DNA of 42,368 nucleotides from Geomonas azotofigens (GCF_018919395.1 NZ_JAHLME010000011.1:7501-49868), one strand, 5' to 3'; shown: positions 8,629-19,650, counted from the stretch's first letter. Numbers and translations: made by a program. The notes: generated by a model from the sequence alone, not told the origin.

Positions 8629-9870
8629 TTAATCCAACAAGTGGATGAAGAGGCCACTTCTGAGCTTGGGCTCGAACCAGGTCGACTTGGGGGGCATGAT
8701 CTTGTCTTCGTCGGCCAGCGCCATCAGTTCCTCGATCGAGGTCGGGAACAGTGAGAAGGCGACCATGTACTCGCCGGAATTGACCACCCGCTCCAGCTCC
8801 TCGACGCCGCGGATGCCGCCGACGAAGTGGATGCGCTGGTCGGTGCGCGGGTTGCGCACGCCGAGGACCGGGCTAAGCAGGTTGTCCTGCAGGATGGAGA
8901 CGTCCATGGACGCGACCGGGTCGTCCGCCGGGAAGGAGTCCTCGCGCGGGGTGAGTTCGTACCACTTTCCGCCCAGGAACATGCCGAACTGGTGGCGCTC
9001 ACCCGGGTTGACCGCGCCGGATACCGGGGTCACCTCGAAGCGCTCACCGACCCGCGCCATGAACTCGGCGACGCCGCGGCCGTTCAAGTCCTTGACCACC
9101 CGGTTGTAGGGCATGATGGTCATCTCGTTGTCCGGGAAGATCACGGTGAGGAAGTAGTTGTACTCCTCGCTGCCGGTGTGCTTCGGGTTGGCGTCCTTCC
9201 TCAGGTCGCGTACCCGGCTCGCGGCGGCGCTGCGGTGATGACCGTCGGCGACGTAGAGGGTCGGGATGGCGGCGAAGCTCTTGGTGAGTGAGTCGATCAA
9301 CTTCGGGTCGGCGATATCCCACAGGGCGTGGGAGACGCCGTCGTCGGTGGTGAAGTCATACAGCGGCGCCGCCGTGGTAACCTGGTCGATGGTCGCGGTC
9401 AGGGCCGGGTCATGTCTATACGTGTAGAAGACCGGCTCGTCGTTCGCGTTGAGCGCGTCGATATGCTTGACGCGGTCCTCTTCCTTGTCGGCCCGGGTCA
9501 GTTCATGCTTCTTGATGGTGCCGCTCTGGTAGTCGTCCACGCCGGCGCAGACCACGAGGCCGGTCTGGGTGATGCTTCCCATCTTCTGGCGGTACACGTA
9601 GTAGCGCTCGGTCTCGTCCTGCAGCAGCACGCCCTCCGCCAGGAATTTCTCCAGGTTGTCGCGCCCCTTCACGTACACCGGATCCGAGTGCACATCGATG
9701 TCCCGGGGGAGATCGATCTCCGGGCGGGAGATGTGCAGGAAACTCACCGCGTTGCCGGCGGCCATCTGGATGGCCTCATCGGTGTTCATCACGTCATAGG
9801 GAAGAGCGGCGACCTTCTCGGCCAACTCCTTTTTGGGGCGTACCGCCTTGAACGGTTTGATAAATGCCAT
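8629..9870 (-). CDS. DUF1015 family protein
   Basis: A 413-residue cytoplasmic protein of the DUF1015 (COG4198) family. Seen: the typical opening [12 protein letters not shown] with AALPYDVMN, and the conserved [15 protein letters not shown] block that probably forms an active site. ATG 9870 has CAGGAG upstream. In related genomes this family is often found near serine biosynthesis genes, but none is present here, and the reaction is not established from this sequence. Period-7 tandem repeats lie about 20 bases upstream of its ribosome-binding site. It heads the DUF1015-FKBP-MuiA group. Confidence 0.88.
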   Translation of the reverse strand: MAFIKPFKAVRPKKELAEKVAALPYDVMNTDEAIQMAAGNAVSFLHISRPEIDLPRDIDVHSDPVYVKGRDNLEKFLAEGVLLQDETERYYVYRQKMGSITQTGLVVCAGVDDYQSGTIKKHELTRADKEEDRVKHIDALNANDEPVFYTYRHDPALTATIDQVTTAAPLYDFTTDDGVSHALWDIADPKLIDSLTKSFAAIPTLYVADGHHRSAAASRVRDLRKDANPKHTGSEEYNYFLTVIFPDNEMTIMPYNRVVKDLNGRGVAEFMARVGERFEVTPVSGAVNPGERHQFGMFLGGKWYELTPREDSFPADDPVASMDVSILQDNLLSPVLGVRNPRTDQRIHFVGGIRGVEELERVVNSGEYMVAFSLFPTSIEELMALADEDKIMPPKSTWFEPKLRSGLFIHLLD

Positions 9871-9892
9871 AACTGCTCCTGTCTCGGTTTTG

Positions 9893-9992
9893 GTTCAACG
9901 TTCAACGTTCAAGGTTCAACGTCTAAAAAATCAGGTTCTACGTTCTACGTTCTACGTTCTACGCTCTACGTACTAGTACTGCGTTCTACGTC
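9893..9992. repeat. Period-7 tandem repeats (GTTCAAC and GTTCTAC units)
   Basis: Two blocks. About four units of GTTCAAC/GTTCAAG at 9893-9921, then an A-rich break, then about seven units of GTTCTAC with single-base variants from 9935 to 9992. They fill most of the intergenic space upstream of the DUF1015 gene. Similar period-7 intergenic repeats are known from several bacterial groups. Confidence 0.85.
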
Positions 9993-10085
9993 TACCGGCC
10001 ACGGGTAACGGAGAAGGACGTGCCTGTTCCCTTTGCTCCACCTTCTTGGCCGGCCTGGACCTTATCGGCGGTTCGGACGCCGGCG

Positions 10086-10901
10086 TTAGAAATAGCGCTT
10101 GGCGCCGACGAACCGCTTCTGGAAGTAGGACTCGTCCATGGAGCTCACCTTGATGTCGTCGCCGCGGCGCGGCGCATGGACGAAGCGGCCGTTGCCCACG
10201 AAGATGCCGACGTGGTTGATCTCGTCGCCGGAGGCACCGAAGAAGACCAAGTCGCCGTCTTTGAGTTCCTCGCGCCCGACGGTATCCCCGACCCGGTACT
10301 GCTCACGCGAGGTGCGCGGGATGTTGACGCCGCAAAGGTTGTAGACCGCGCGCACGAAACCGCTGCAGTCCATGCCGTCGACCACGGTATCCCCGCCCCA
10401 ACGGTACGGGATGCCGACGAAGCGCTCGGCGGTGCGGGCGGCGATGTTGCCCATGTCGCCGCGGTCACGCTTTACCGGCTCCTCTTTCTTCTTGCCCGGA
10501 GGCAGGGGCTTGCTTGGTTTGGTGATGGACGGGGACGGTGTCTTCTCGATCACGGTCTCCCGCACCAGCACGGTCCGGTCGGGCTGCGGCGGCGCGATGA
10601 AGTAGGAGCCGATGGTCTTCTCCTTCACCAGCTTCTGGGCCACCTTGCGCGCCTCTTCCCGGCGCGGGAAGTCTCCGAAGCGGACCGCGTAGATGCCGTT
10701 TTCCCGTTTGAAATAGAACGCCTCTATCCCCTGCTCCTGCAGTTTCTTCGTGAGGCGCTCGGCGTTTTTCACGTCCGAGAAGGCGCCCACCTGGATGGCG
10801 AAGCCGACGCTGGAGAGCCCGGCGCGCTGCGCGGCGCAGCCGGTGGCCGCGGGCGCGAGGAGGAGCAGATATATGATCAACAGTCGTGCCGTCTTAAGCA
10901 T
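10086..10901 (-). CDS. SPOR and NlpC/P60 domain lipoprotein (peptidoglycan endopeptidase)
   Basis: A 271-residue envelope hydrolase. Order: leader with lipobox ATGC (Cys22), SPOR domain about 33-105 (FAIQVGAFSDVKNAERL start) that in other proteins binds denuded glycan strands at the septum, a Pro/Lys-rich linker, then NlpC/P60 with catalytic Cys179 in DGMDCSGFV, His230 in NHVGIFVG and His242. NlpC/P60 enzymes cut D-Glu to diaminopimelate bonds in stem peptides. ATG 10901 has AAGGAA upstream. It lies 75 bases after prfB, behind a GC-rich repeat element. The SPOR plus NlpC pairing suggests a role in cell separation, which is inference. Confidence 0.92.
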   Translation of the reverse strand: MLKTARLLIIYLLLLAPAATGCAAQRAGLSSVGFAIQVGAFSDVKNAERLTKKLQEQGIEAFYFKRENGIYAVRFGDFPRREEARKVAQKLVKEKTIGSYFIAPPQPDRTVLVRETVIEKTPSPSITKPSKPLPPGKKKEEPVKRDRGDMGNIAARTAERFVGIPYRWGGDTVVDGMDCSGFVRAVYNLCGVNIPRTSREQYRVGDTVGREELKDGDLVFFGASGDEINHVGIFVGNGRFVHAPRRGDDIKVSSMDESYFQKRFVGAKRYF

Positions 10902-10917
10902 TAATTGTTCCTTGTGT

Positions 10918-10966
10918 TGCTCCCGCCCCCGGAGGGGGAGGGTTGGGGAGGGGGAAAGCGAGTGCC
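10918..10966. repeat. GC-rich REP-like intergenic element
   Basis: A run of C followed by G-rich GGAGGGGGAGGG and GGGGAGGGGGAAAGCG, able to form a GC hairpin. A shorter relative ending in the same GGGGAGGGG-AAAGCG lies at 29513-29542. Confidence 0.5.
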
Positions 10967-10976
10967 GAAACCGCCC

Positions 10977-12093
10977 CTAGATGTCCTTGGTCTCCCGGCG
11001 CACGCCCATCAGAAAGGGAACCACGAAGTCGTCCAGGGCGCCGTCGAGGACGTTGTCGGGATTGCCGCTTTCCACGCCGGTGCGCAGATCCTTGACCATC
11101 TTGTAGGGATGCAGCACGTAGGAGCGGATCTGGCTCCCCCAGCCGATCTCCTTCTTCTCGCCGGCGATATCGGCCGCCTTCGCCTCGCGCTCCCGCAGCT
11201 CCATCTCGTAGAGCTTGGAGCGGAGCACCTTCATGGCGGTGGCCTTGTTCATGTGCTGGCTGCGCTCGCTCTGGCAGGCCACCACGGTGCCGGTGGGAAG
11301 ATGCGTGATCCTGATGGCCGAGTCGGTGGTGTTGACGTGCTGGCCGCCCGCGCCCGAAGAACGGTAGGTGTCGATCCTCAGGTCGCTCTCCGGGATCTTG
11401 ATCTCGATATCGTCCTCCTCGATCACCGGGAAGACGAATACGGAGGCGAACGAGGTGTGGCGCCGGGCGCTGCTGTCGAATGGGGAGATGCGCACCAGCC
11501 GGTGGATGCCCGCCTCGGCCTTGAGGTAGCCGTAGGCGAACTCGCCGGTGACCGCGAAGGTCACCCCCTTGATGCCGGCGCCGTCGCCTTCCTGGTAGTC
11601 GGTGATCTCGGTCTTCCACCCCTTCTTCTCGCAGTAGCGCAGGTACATGCGCAAGAGCATCTCGGCCCAATCCTGCGACTCGGTGCCGCCGGCCCCGGAG
11701 TTGATGGAGAGGAAGGCGCCGGAGGCGTCGTGGGGACCGGAGAGCATCCTGCGGAACTCCGCCTGGCTCACCCCGGTCTCCAGCTGCTCGTTCATGGCGT
11801 GGACCTCGGCGAGCGTCGCCTCGTCCTGCTCCTCGCTGCCGAGCTCGATCAGTTCCTGGATGTCGCGGGCCTGGCGCTCGAGGTTTTCCCAGATGGTGAC
11901 GTCCTTCTCCATCGCCATCCTCTCCTTAAGCACCTTCTGGGCCTTGTCGGCGTCGTTCCAGAAATCGGCGCGGGAGGTCAGCTCCTCGAGTTCCTGCATC
12001 CGCTCCCTCTTGTCATCTACGTCAAAGAGACCCCCGGAGTTTGTTGATTCGCTCGGCAAGGTCCTCGATCTTGGCAATTTCTTCTCTGAACAT
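10977..12093 (-). CDS. prfB: Peptide chain release factor 2, with programmed +1 frameshift
   Basis: RF2 recognises UGA and UAA and triggers peptide release. Frame 0 begins at ATG 12093 (AAAGGAG upstream), gives MFREEIAKIEDLAERINKL and stops at TGA 12024-12022. The classical shift site is present: G-run 12035-12031, a 3-base spacer, then CTT-TGA-C, so translation slips after CTT (12027-12025) and resumes at GAC (12023). Frame +1 holds the SPF anticodon-like tripeptide in VRISPFDSSARR and the GGQ motif in SGAGGQHVNTTDS. The coding join is 12093-12025 plus 12023-10977. It follows lnt by 59 bases, with a small ATCGCC/GGCGAT hairpin (12117-12132) between. Confidence 0.97.
12021..12035 (-). promoter_or_regulatory. 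prfB +1 frameshift signal
   Basis: Internal Shine-Dalgarno-like G-run (12035-12031), three-base spacer, and slippery CTT followed by in-frame TGA and C. It autoregulates RF2: low RF2 favours shifting. Confidence 0.95.
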
Positions 12094-12152
12094 CTGGAAA
12101 ACTCCTTTATGGTCGCATCGCCCGCAGGCGATCATTGGTAGTGGCAAAACTA

Positions 12153-13691
12153 TTAAATACGGCGCCCACGGTAGCAGGCGATCCCCATGCCGACGCTGCC
12201 GGAGAGGCAGAGCAGGGCGAAGAGGTCGCCGAAACGGTTGTAGAAGGTCCGCCCGGTGCCGGTCCTCACCTCCCCGCTCAAGGTCGCCTCCTGGAACAGC
12301 GGGGTCATGCCCCGGATGTGCCCCTTGCTGTCGATCACCGAGGAGATCCCGGTGTTGGCGGCGCGCACCAGGGGGACCCGGTTTTCCACGGCCCGGAACA
12401 CGGTCATGGAGAGGTGCTGGTAGGGGGCGGAGCTGCGTCCGAACCAGGCGTCGTTGGTGATGTTCACCAGCACCTGCGCTCCCTTCTCCACGTAGGCGTT
12501 GGCCACTTCCGGGAAGATCCCCTCGAAGCAGACCAGCACGCCCAGCTTCCCGGTGGAGGCGGGGAGCACCACGGCCTCCTTGCCGGGAGAGAAGTCGCCG
12601 ATCCCGGTGACCAGCTTGTTCACGAAGGGGAGCAGCGGCGCCAGCGGCACGTACTCGCCGAAGGGGACCAGGTGCAGTTTGTCGCTTCTCCCGGTGATGG
12701 CGCCCTGCTCGGAGAAGAGGAAGGCGCTGTTTAGGTAGCGCACCCTCCCCCCCTGCTGTTCGTAGGCGGGGCTTCCCACCACGAGCGGGCTCTTCAGCTC
12801 CCGGGCCAGCGCGCCGACCCGGGCCGCGTAGGCCGGTTCCCGCTGCAGGAAAAAGGGAAGGGCGCTCTCCGGCCAGACCACCAGGGTCCCCGGCTCCGGG
12901 TTCCCCTCCCGGGTCAGCCGCTCGTAGGTCTTCAGCGTCGCTTCCTGGAAGGAGGGATCCCACTTCTGGTCCTGGGGTATGTTCCCCTGCACCAGCAGCA
13001 CCTTGCGCACCTCGCCCCTGTCGCTGCGGGTCAGGGCGGAGACGCCGTAGACCATGGTCGCCGCCATGAGCAGCACCAGGAGCAACAGGGCGCGCACCGG
13101 GTAGGGCTTGCGGTGCCGCATGGAGACCCAGATCCGGTAGAACACCACGTTGGCCAGGGCGATCAGGAAGCTCACCCCGTACACGCCGGTCACGTCGCTG
13201 ATCTGGATCAGCGGCAGCGTGCGGTACTGGGAATAGCCGAGGCTCGCCCAGGGAAAGCCGGTCAGGACGTAGGAGCGGATCGCCTCGCCGCTCACCCACA
13301 AAAGCGGGAACGAGCAGATAAGCGGGATACGGCACATCTCGCAGCGGCGCACCAGCCAGAGCACCGCGCCCGGATAGAGCGCCAGGTAGCCGACCAGGAC
13401 GAGGTAGAGGGTCACGCTCACCGTCCAGTGCAGCTTGCCGTAGTTCATCATCACCACGTTGAGCCAGTACAGGATCCCGGCGTAGGCGACGCAGCCGGCC
13501 GCGAAGCCGAGCCGGAAACCGACCCGGGGGGAGACCCGGTCGGTGGCCAAAAGAAGCGGCACGAAGGCGATCCAGGCCAGGGCCGACACCCCGGGCAGCG
13601 GGAAGGAGAGTGCCAGCAAAACGCCCGAAAGCAGCGCCAGCAGGAAACGCCCCGCAGTCGCCTCGCCTGCCATGGCGGTTCTCGCGGTCAC
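12153..13691 (-). CDS. lnt: Apolipoprotein N-acyltransferase
   Basis: Inner-membrane enzyme (512 residues) that adds the third acyl chain to lipoprotein N-terminal cysteine. Seen: about six hydrophobic segments in residues 15-215, then a nitrilase-like domain with the catalytic triad Glu275 ([10 protein letters not shown]), Lys338 ([12 protein letters not shown], with Glu346) and Cys388 (LVCFEGIFP), and a C-terminal membrane segment. Start is GTG 13691, whose GTGA overlaps the stop of the upstream corC/hlyC gene by 4 bases, indicating coupled translation. It matures lipoproteins such as the NlpC, FKBP and Lpp-like proteins of this window. Confidence 0.96.
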   Translation of the reverse strand: MTARTAMAGEATAGRFLLALLSGVLLALSFPLPGVSALAWIAFVPLLLATDRVSPRVGFRLGFAAGCVAYAGILYWLNVVMMNYGKLHWTVSVTLYLVLVGYLALYPGAVLWLVRRCEMCRIPLICSFPLLWVSGEAIRSYVLTGFPWASLGYSQYRTLPLIQISDVTGVYGVSFLIALANVVFYRIWVSMRHRKPYPVRALLLLVLLMAATMVYGVSALTRSDRGEVRKVLLVQGNIPQDQKWDPSFQEATLKTYERLTREGNPEPGTLVVWPESALPFFLQREPAYAARVGALARELKSPLVVGSPAYEQQGGRVRYLNSAFLFSEQGAITGRSDKLHLVPFGEYVPLAPLLPFVNKLVTGIGDFSPGKEAVVLPASTGKLGVLVCFEGIFPEVANAYVEKGAQVLVNITNDAWFGRSSAPYQHLSMTVFRAVENRVPLVRAANTGISSVIDSKGHIRGMTPLFQEATLSGEVRTGTGRTFYNRFGDLFALLCLSGSVGMGIACYRGRRI

Positions 13692-14545
13692 GATTCCTCA
13701 GACTCCCCGGTCGGCTCCTGTTTCTTCGCGATGTGCACCTTGGCGATCCGTCTTTCGTCCGCCTCCAGCACGGTGAGCACCAGGGAGTCGTTTTCGATCA
13801 CGTCACCCGCAACGGGGATGCGGCCGGTGAGGTGGAACAGGAGTCCCCCCACGGTCTCGAAGTTTTCCTTCTCGATCGCGACGTCGAAGTGCTCCTCCAG
13901 CTCCTGGATGGGAAGCCTGCCGTCGGCGACGATGGAGCCGTCCCCCTGCACCGAGAGGCGCTCGGTCTCCAGGTCGTACTCGTCCTGGATATCACCCACG
14001 ATCTCCTCGAGCAGGTCCTCAATGGTGACCAGGCCGGCGGTGCCGCCGTACTCGTCGATGACCACCGCCATGTGCACGCGGCGCTTCTTGAAATCGTGCA
14101 GCAGCTCCTCGAGGTTTTTGGTTTCGGGAATGAAGAAGGGGGGACGGATCAGCTTCCTGAGCTCGATGGCGTCGTCGGGCTCCCCCCAGTAGCGCAGCAG
14201 GTCCTTCGCGTAGATGAGGCCGATGATGTTGTCGATGGTCCCCTCGTAGACCGGCAGCCGGGAGTGGCCGGAGGCGATGATGGACTTCAGCACCTCGCGC
14301 ACCTCGAGCTCGATGGAGACGCAGGCCATCTCCATGCGCGGCAGCATGATCTCGCGCACCATCGAGTCGCCCAGGGTCAGGATGGAACGGATCATCGCGT
14401 TCTCCTCCTGGTTGATGACCCCTTCCTCCTCGCCGGCGTCCATGATCTCCTGGATCTCCGCCTCGGTTACCTTCTTTTTGCCGTACAAGAGCCGGGTCAG
14501 GGATTCGATGAGTCCCTGGCCCTTGCGTCCGTTACCCTCTTCCAA
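13688..14545 (-). CDS. CorC/HlyC family CBS-pair protein
   Basis: A 285-residue soluble protein with an N-terminal helical region, a CBS-domain pair about residues 65-190 (ending [26 protein letters not shown], broken here only by the limit on quoting) and a C-terminal CorC_HlyC domain about 200-275. Such proteins associate with Mg2+/Co2+ transport or membrane partners. Start is TTG 14545 with AAGGAG eight bases upstream. It sits 33 bases after the DGK-PAP2 gene and overlaps lnt by 4 bases. The corC-lnt pairing is conserved widely in bacteria. No N-terminal DUF21 membrane domain is present. Confidence 0.9.
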   Translation of the reverse strand: MEEGNGRKGQGLIESLTRLLYGKKKVTEAEIQEIMDAGEEEGVINQEENAMIRSILTLGDSMVREIMLPRMEMACVSIELEVREVLKSIIASGHSRLPVYEGTIDNIIGLIYAKDLLRYWGEPDDAIELRKLIRPPFFIPETKNLEELLHDFKKRRVHMAVVIDEYGGTAGLVTIEDLLEEIVGDIQDEYDLETERLSVQGDGSIVADGRLPIQELEEHFDVAIEKENFETVGGLLFHLTGRIPVAGDVIENDSLVLTVLEADERRIAKVHIAKKQEPTGESEES

Positions 14546-14578
14546 GGATCTGTCTCCTTAATGTTGATGACGTGCCGG

Positions 14579-15298
14579 TCACAGCCCCCCCTGCCAGAAC
14601 GCGCGGAACAGCAGGTGCACCGCCAAGGTGATGGCCACCCCCACGACCGCCCCCACCACGACCTCCCGGGGACGGTGGATCCTGAGCAGCAGGCGCGAGT
14701 GGCTTACCATGACGGCCAGGATGAAGCAGAAAAGCGCGATGAGCGGCTCCTGGGTGCGCAGCGCCACGGAGGTGGCGATGGAGAAGGCGACGGCCGAGTG
14801 GCCGCTGACGCCGCCTCCCTCGAGCGGCTTTCCCGTGCCGCCGCGCGCCTTGAGGATCACCACGACGATCAGCACCAGGACCGCCGAGACCACCATGCCC
14901 AGTTCCGACTCGCTCCCCACCGTCTCAAGGCCCAGCCTCTGCCAGGGGAGCACGTACTTGGAGAGCACCAGGTATCCCATGATGGCGGTGCCGAAGGCGG
15001 CCACCAGCACGGCGCCGGCCGCCACGTCCTTGGCGACCTTCGCCATGGGGTGGTACTCCGGCGAGATCATGTCCACCACCACCTCGATGGAGGTGTTCAA
15101 GAGTTCGGCGAAGAGGACGAAGCTGATGGCCAGGGCCAGCAGCATGAACTCGATCGAGGAGACCCGCAGCAGGAGCGCGACGAACAGCACGGCGAGCGCG
15201 GCCAGGAAGTGGTAGCGCATGTGCTTTTGCGTGCGCGTCGTGTGGAGGATTCCCTCAATGGCGCAGTTCACGGAGTCGATGAAGCGGGTCGGCTTCAT
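14579..15298 (-). CDS. Diacylglycerol/undecaprenol kinase fused to a PAP2-like phosphatase
   Basis: A 239-residue membrane protein with two lipid-phosphate domains. N-terminal DagK domain (about 1-120) with FAELLNTSIEVVVDM and HPMAKVAKDVAAGAV, the family's catalytic region. C-terminal PAP2-like half (about 125-235) with GVSGHSAVAF and a final SHSRLLLRIHRPREVVVGA. A stand-alone kinase is about 120 residues, so this is a true fusion with membrane helices in both halves. ATG 15298 follows GGGGATAG. It begins 17 bases after ybeY. Family knowledge predicts phosphorylation and dephosphorylation of undecaprenol or diacylglycerol; whether both halves are active is not shown. Confidence 0.88.
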   Translation of the reverse strand: MKPTRFIDSVNCAIEGILHTTRTQKHMRYHFLAALAVLFVALLLRVSSIEFMLLALAISFVLFAELLNTSIEVVVDMISPEYHPMAKVAKDVAAGAVLVAAFGTAIMGYLVLSKYVLPWQRLGLETVGSESELGMVVSAVLVLIVVVILKARGGTGKPLEGGGVSGHSAVAFSIATSVALRTQEPLIALFCFILAVMVSHSRLLLRIHRPREVVVGAVVGVAITLAVHLLFRAFWQGGL

Positions 15299-15315
15299 GC
15301 TATCCCCTGCCCCGG

Positions 15316-15780
15316 CTAGACAAGCCCTTCCTCGACCAGCAGGGAGAAGATCTCCCGCTCCTTGGCCTCCATGCGCGCGGCCTCGGCCTCGCCGCTTCTT
15401 TCATGGTCGTAGCCGGTGATGTGCAGGATGCCGTGCAAAAGCAGGAAGTAGAGGCGCTCCAGGAAGGTCTGCCCGGCTTCCTCGGCCTCGCGCGCCGCGG
15501 TGTCCACGGAGATGACCACGTCGCCCAGGACGTCGGGATTGATGGCGCCGAACTCACCCTCCTGCATGGCGAAGGAAATCACGTTGGTGGCCTTGTCCCG
15601 CCCCAGGTACTCCCGGTTCAGGACCCGGATGGCCCGGTCCCCGACGATGCTGACGGAGAGTTCCGCCTCAGGACATCCCAAGGCGTCTAAGATCCTCTGC
15701 GCCACCTTTCGCAGCTGCGTCGTCGCGACCGGCATCCGCCTTTGGCGGTTCGCTATCGATATCCTCTGGCTTCTTGGCAA
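15316..15780 (-). CDS. ybeY: Endoribonuclease YbeY (rRNA maturation)
   Basis: Metal-dependent RNase (154 residues) for 16S rRNA 3'-end maturation and ribosome quality control. Zinc site HGILHITGYDHE gives His116, His120 and His126; the conserved DKATNVISF block is present. Start is TTG 15780: AAGGAG (15793-15788) lies exactly 7 bases upstream and the conserved first strand ISIANRQRR needs this start. A later ATG (15735) would delete that strand. As a result its first 113 bases overlap the 3' end of pgpH in another frame. In Geobacter and many other bacteria the same neighbours occur, usually with phoH, which is absent here. Confidence 0.95.
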   Translation of the reverse strand: MPRSQRISIANRQRRMPVATTQLRKVAQRILDALGCPEAELSVSIVGDRAIRVLNREYLGRDKATNVISFAMQEGEFGAINPDVLGDVVISVDTAAREAEEAGQTFLERLYFLLLHGILHITGYDHERSGEAEAARMEAKEREIFSLLVEEGLV

Positions 15781-18052
15781 TCGTCTTCTCCTTGTAGGCG
15801 GGCTCGGGGTAATCGATGCGCTGGTGATAGATCCCCGCGAGTATCTGGTTGAAGCTCTTGGCTATCTCGTGCAAGTTCTTCAGGGTCAGCTCGCACTCGT
15901 CCAGCTGCCCGTCGATGAAGATGTTGTTGATGATCTTTTGCACCAGCCCCTGGATCCTGGCCGGGGTGGGGTCGGTGAGGGTGCGCGAGGCGGCCTCCAC
16001 GCAGTCGGCCAAAAGCACGAGCCCCGCCTCCCTGGTCTGCGGCTTGGGGCCGGGGTAGCGGAAGTCGCGCTCGTCCACCGGCGGGGAGCCCGGCGTCTCA
16101 AGCCCCTTCGCCTTCAGGTAGAAGTAGTTGATCAGCGAGGTGCCGTGGGACTGCCGGATGATCTCGATGATCGGCTGCCCGATGCGGTGCTCCTTGGCGA
16201 GCTCGACCCCGTCCTTCATGTGCGAGATGAGGATGAGGGCGCTCATGCTGGGGGAGAGCTTGTCGTGGCGGTTCTCGCCGTCGCGGATGTTCTCGATGAA
16301 GTACTGCGGCTTCTTCAGCTTGCCGACGTCGTGGTAGTAGGCGGCGACGCGGGCCAGGAGCGGGTTCGCGTTGATCGCCTCGGCGCCCGCCTCGACCATG
16401 TTCCCCACCAGGACGCTGTGGTGGTAGGTGCCCGGAGCGCGGATCATCAACTCCCGCAAAAGGGGCGAGTTCAGGTTGGCGAGCTCCAGGAGCTTCACGT
16501 CGGTGGTGTACTGGAAGAGCGCCTCGATGAGCGGGATGGTGCCGGAGACATACACCGCGTTGATGAGGCCGCCCAGCAGGGCGAAGATGATGCAGTACAG
16601 CGGCTGCAAAGAGAGCGGGCCGTCATTGTAGACGTGGAAACAGACGGCGAGCGCCACGTTCACCGCGCTCACCTTGAATCCCGCGCTGTAGATGGTCCCC
16701 CGCTCCTTGCACTGGCGCACCCCGTGGGCGCCCACGATCCCGCCCAGGAGGGCGTAGACCACCACCTGGAGCGAGTTGTTCAGCATGATCCCGGTCAAGG
16801 GCGCCGTGATGGCGCAGTAGACCAGGGCCACCTCGGAGTTGAGGATGATGCGGACGATGATGGCGGAGGCCGCGAACGGGAAGAGATAGAAGTAACTCGC
16901 CGTGTCGATGGAGGGGAAGAGCCCCCCCAGGGCGGTGGAGACCGCCGACACCAGCTTGAGGACGGCGAAGTTGCCAACGGTCAAAAGCGACAGCAGCAGG
17001 ATGTCCTTGTTGCTCGGGTTGAACTTCCTGATGTTCTTGCGGCCGAAGCGGTACGGCGCATAGCAGAGCACCAGGATCAGACCGAAGATTCCCAGACCGG
17101 TGAGCACGGGGGTGCTGTTCCTGGTCTTGAAGATCTTCTCAAGCTTCATCGCCTGCTCGGAGGTGACCCGCTCGCCGACCCGGACGATCATCTCGCCGCG
17201 CTTCATCTTGAAGAGCACCGGACGCACCGCGGCGCGCGCCTCGCTCTTCTTTGCGTCGGTGCCGTTGCGGTCGAAGGAGAGATTGGGGGTGATCATGCGC
17301 AGCGCCACGCCCTTGAGGAGCTCGAGGTCGTGGGGCGCCGCCCCCTGGGTCAGGCTGGCCTGGGAGAAGAGGCGACGGGCGGCGGGGAGATCGATGCTCG
17401 CGCTGTAGTCACCGCCGGCGACATCCTGCCTGGTCGCCTCGTCGACCACCACGATGCCGTGGCGCAGGTCGGCGGCGAAGTGGCCGCGGTCGGCGACGAT
17501 ACGCTGCCGGTACAGGGGGGCCAACTGCCGCGCCAGGTCGGAGAGGAACGCGCGCTGCTGCTTGACGTGGGAGAGCGCTGCGAACTCCTGCGCCGAGATG
17601 TCGACACCGAGGACGGCGACTGCCGCCTTGCGCCTGGCCTCCCCGCGCAGGGTCGGATCGTCCACGACATCCAACGCGTCATCGAAGCGGCGCACCAGCT
17701 CGATGTTGCCGTTGGCGGCCAGGGTATAGACGAAGGGTGCGGCACCTTCGGCCTCCGCCCTTTTCTTCTCGGTGAGCAGCAGGTCCTCGATCAGGTAATC
17801 CTGGGTGGCGCGGATGTCGGAGGTGGCGATATCGCCTTCGCGGTACTGCACCGAGAGGAACTGCGGACTCGGAATGATGAGCAGGGTGAGGAACAAGGCG
17901 GTGAGGAACAGCATGATGAAGCGGCTGCGCTTCTCATTCCTGTCACAGGTGAGACCCTGGGCAACCGCTTCCATCCAGCTGTCACAGAGCCGGATCAGGG
18001 AACTCTTCTGAATTGTCTGTTTGTCGCCGCTTTCGGTGGGCATTATCTTCAA
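15668..18052 (-). CDS. pgpH: PgpH-type membrane HD phosphodiesterase (c-di-AMP family)
   Basis: A 794-residue protein of the 7TM-7TMR_HD family; characterised relatives hydrolyse c-di-AMP. Order: short cytoplasmic N-terminus, one membrane segment about residues 45-62, large extracytoplasmic domain to about 310, seven clustered membrane segments about 318-520, then a cytoplasmic HD domain with YHHSVLVGNMVE, AAYYHDVGKLKKP and a later LLADCVEAASRTL. Start TTG 18052 is given; ATG 18043 is an equally likely start and neither has a strong ribosome site. It heads the long leftward operon from the promoter at 18103-18132 and overlaps ybeY by 113 bases. No c-di-AMP cyclase is in the window. Confidence 0.9.
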   Translation of the reverse strand: MKIMPTESGDKQTIQKSSLIRLCDSWMEAVAQGLTCDRNEKRSRFIMLFLTALFLTLLIIPSPQFLSVQYREGDIATSDIRATQDYLIEDLLLTEKKRAEAEGAAPFVYTLAANGNIELVRRFDDALDVVDDPTLRGEARRKAAVAVLGVDISAQEFAALSHVKQQRAFLSDLARQLAPLYRQRIVADRGHFAADLRHGIVVVDEATRQDVAGGDYSASIDLPAARRLFSQASLTQGAAPHDLELLKGVALRMITPNLSFDRNGTDAKKSEARAAVRPVLFKMKRGEMIVRVGERVTSEQAMKLEKIFKTRNSTPVLTGLGIFGLILVLCYAPYRFGRKNIRKFNPSNKDILLLSLLTVGNFAVLKLVSAVSTALGGLFPSIDTASYFYLFPFAASAIIVRIILNSEVALVYCAITAPLTGIMLNNSLQVVVYALLGGIVGAHGVRQCKERGTIYSAGFKVSAVNVALAVCFHVYNDGPLSLQPLYCIIFALLGGLINAVYVSGTIPLIEALFQYTTDVKLLELANLNSPLLRELMIRAPGTYHHSVLVGNMVEAGAEAINANPLLARVAAYYHDVGKLKKPQYFIENIRDGENRHDKLSPSMSALILISHMKDGVELAKEHRIGQPIIEIIRQSHGTSLINYFYLKAKGLETPGSPPVDERDFRYPGPKPQTREAGLVLLADCVEAASRTLTDPTPARIQGLVQKIINNIFIDGQLDECELTLKNLHEIAKSFNQILAGIYHQRIDYPEPAYKEKTIAKKPEDIDSEPPKADAGRDDAAAKGGAEDLRRLGMS

Positions 18053-18102
18053 TGGTTCCCGTGTCGTAAGGACAGAGACTGCGAGAATAGCAGCAAGGGG
18101 AC

Positions 18103-18132
18103 AATATATCCCGTTTATTCCAGCACTGTCAA
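18103..18132 (-). promoter_or_regulatory. Promoter of the pgpH-ybeY-...-prfB operon
   Basis: Minus strand TTGACA (18132-18127), 18-base spacer, TATATT (18108-18103). The -35 is a consensus hexamer. The predicted start near 18096 gives a 44-base leader. The rest of 18053-18293 is the divergent spacer to eno, for which no clear promoter was found. Confidence 0.7.
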
Positions 18133-18137
18133 TCTAA

Positions 18138-19583
<1,446 letters not shown>

Positions 19584-19610
19584 GGGCGAATAATCATTCG
19601 CCCGGTTTTT
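19584..19610 (+). terminator. First terminator after eno
   Basis: Perfect 8-base stem (19584-19591 with 19596-19603), four-base loop, then GG and five T. Confidence 0.75.
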
Positions 19611-19617
19611 GAAGTAG

Positions 19618-19650
19618 AAAGGGCGCACCTTAACCGGGTGCGCCCTTTTC
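19618..19650 (+). terminator. Second terminator after eno
   Basis: Twelve-base stem (19618-19629 with 19637-19648), then a T-rich tail TTTTCTTTG. The A-run on the left arm could also stop leftward transcription. Confidence 0.8.

Noticed and set aside
9893..9992. CRISPR array
   Set aside because: Units are 7 bases without spacers; this is a simple tandem repeat, not an array serving the Cas6-like protein.
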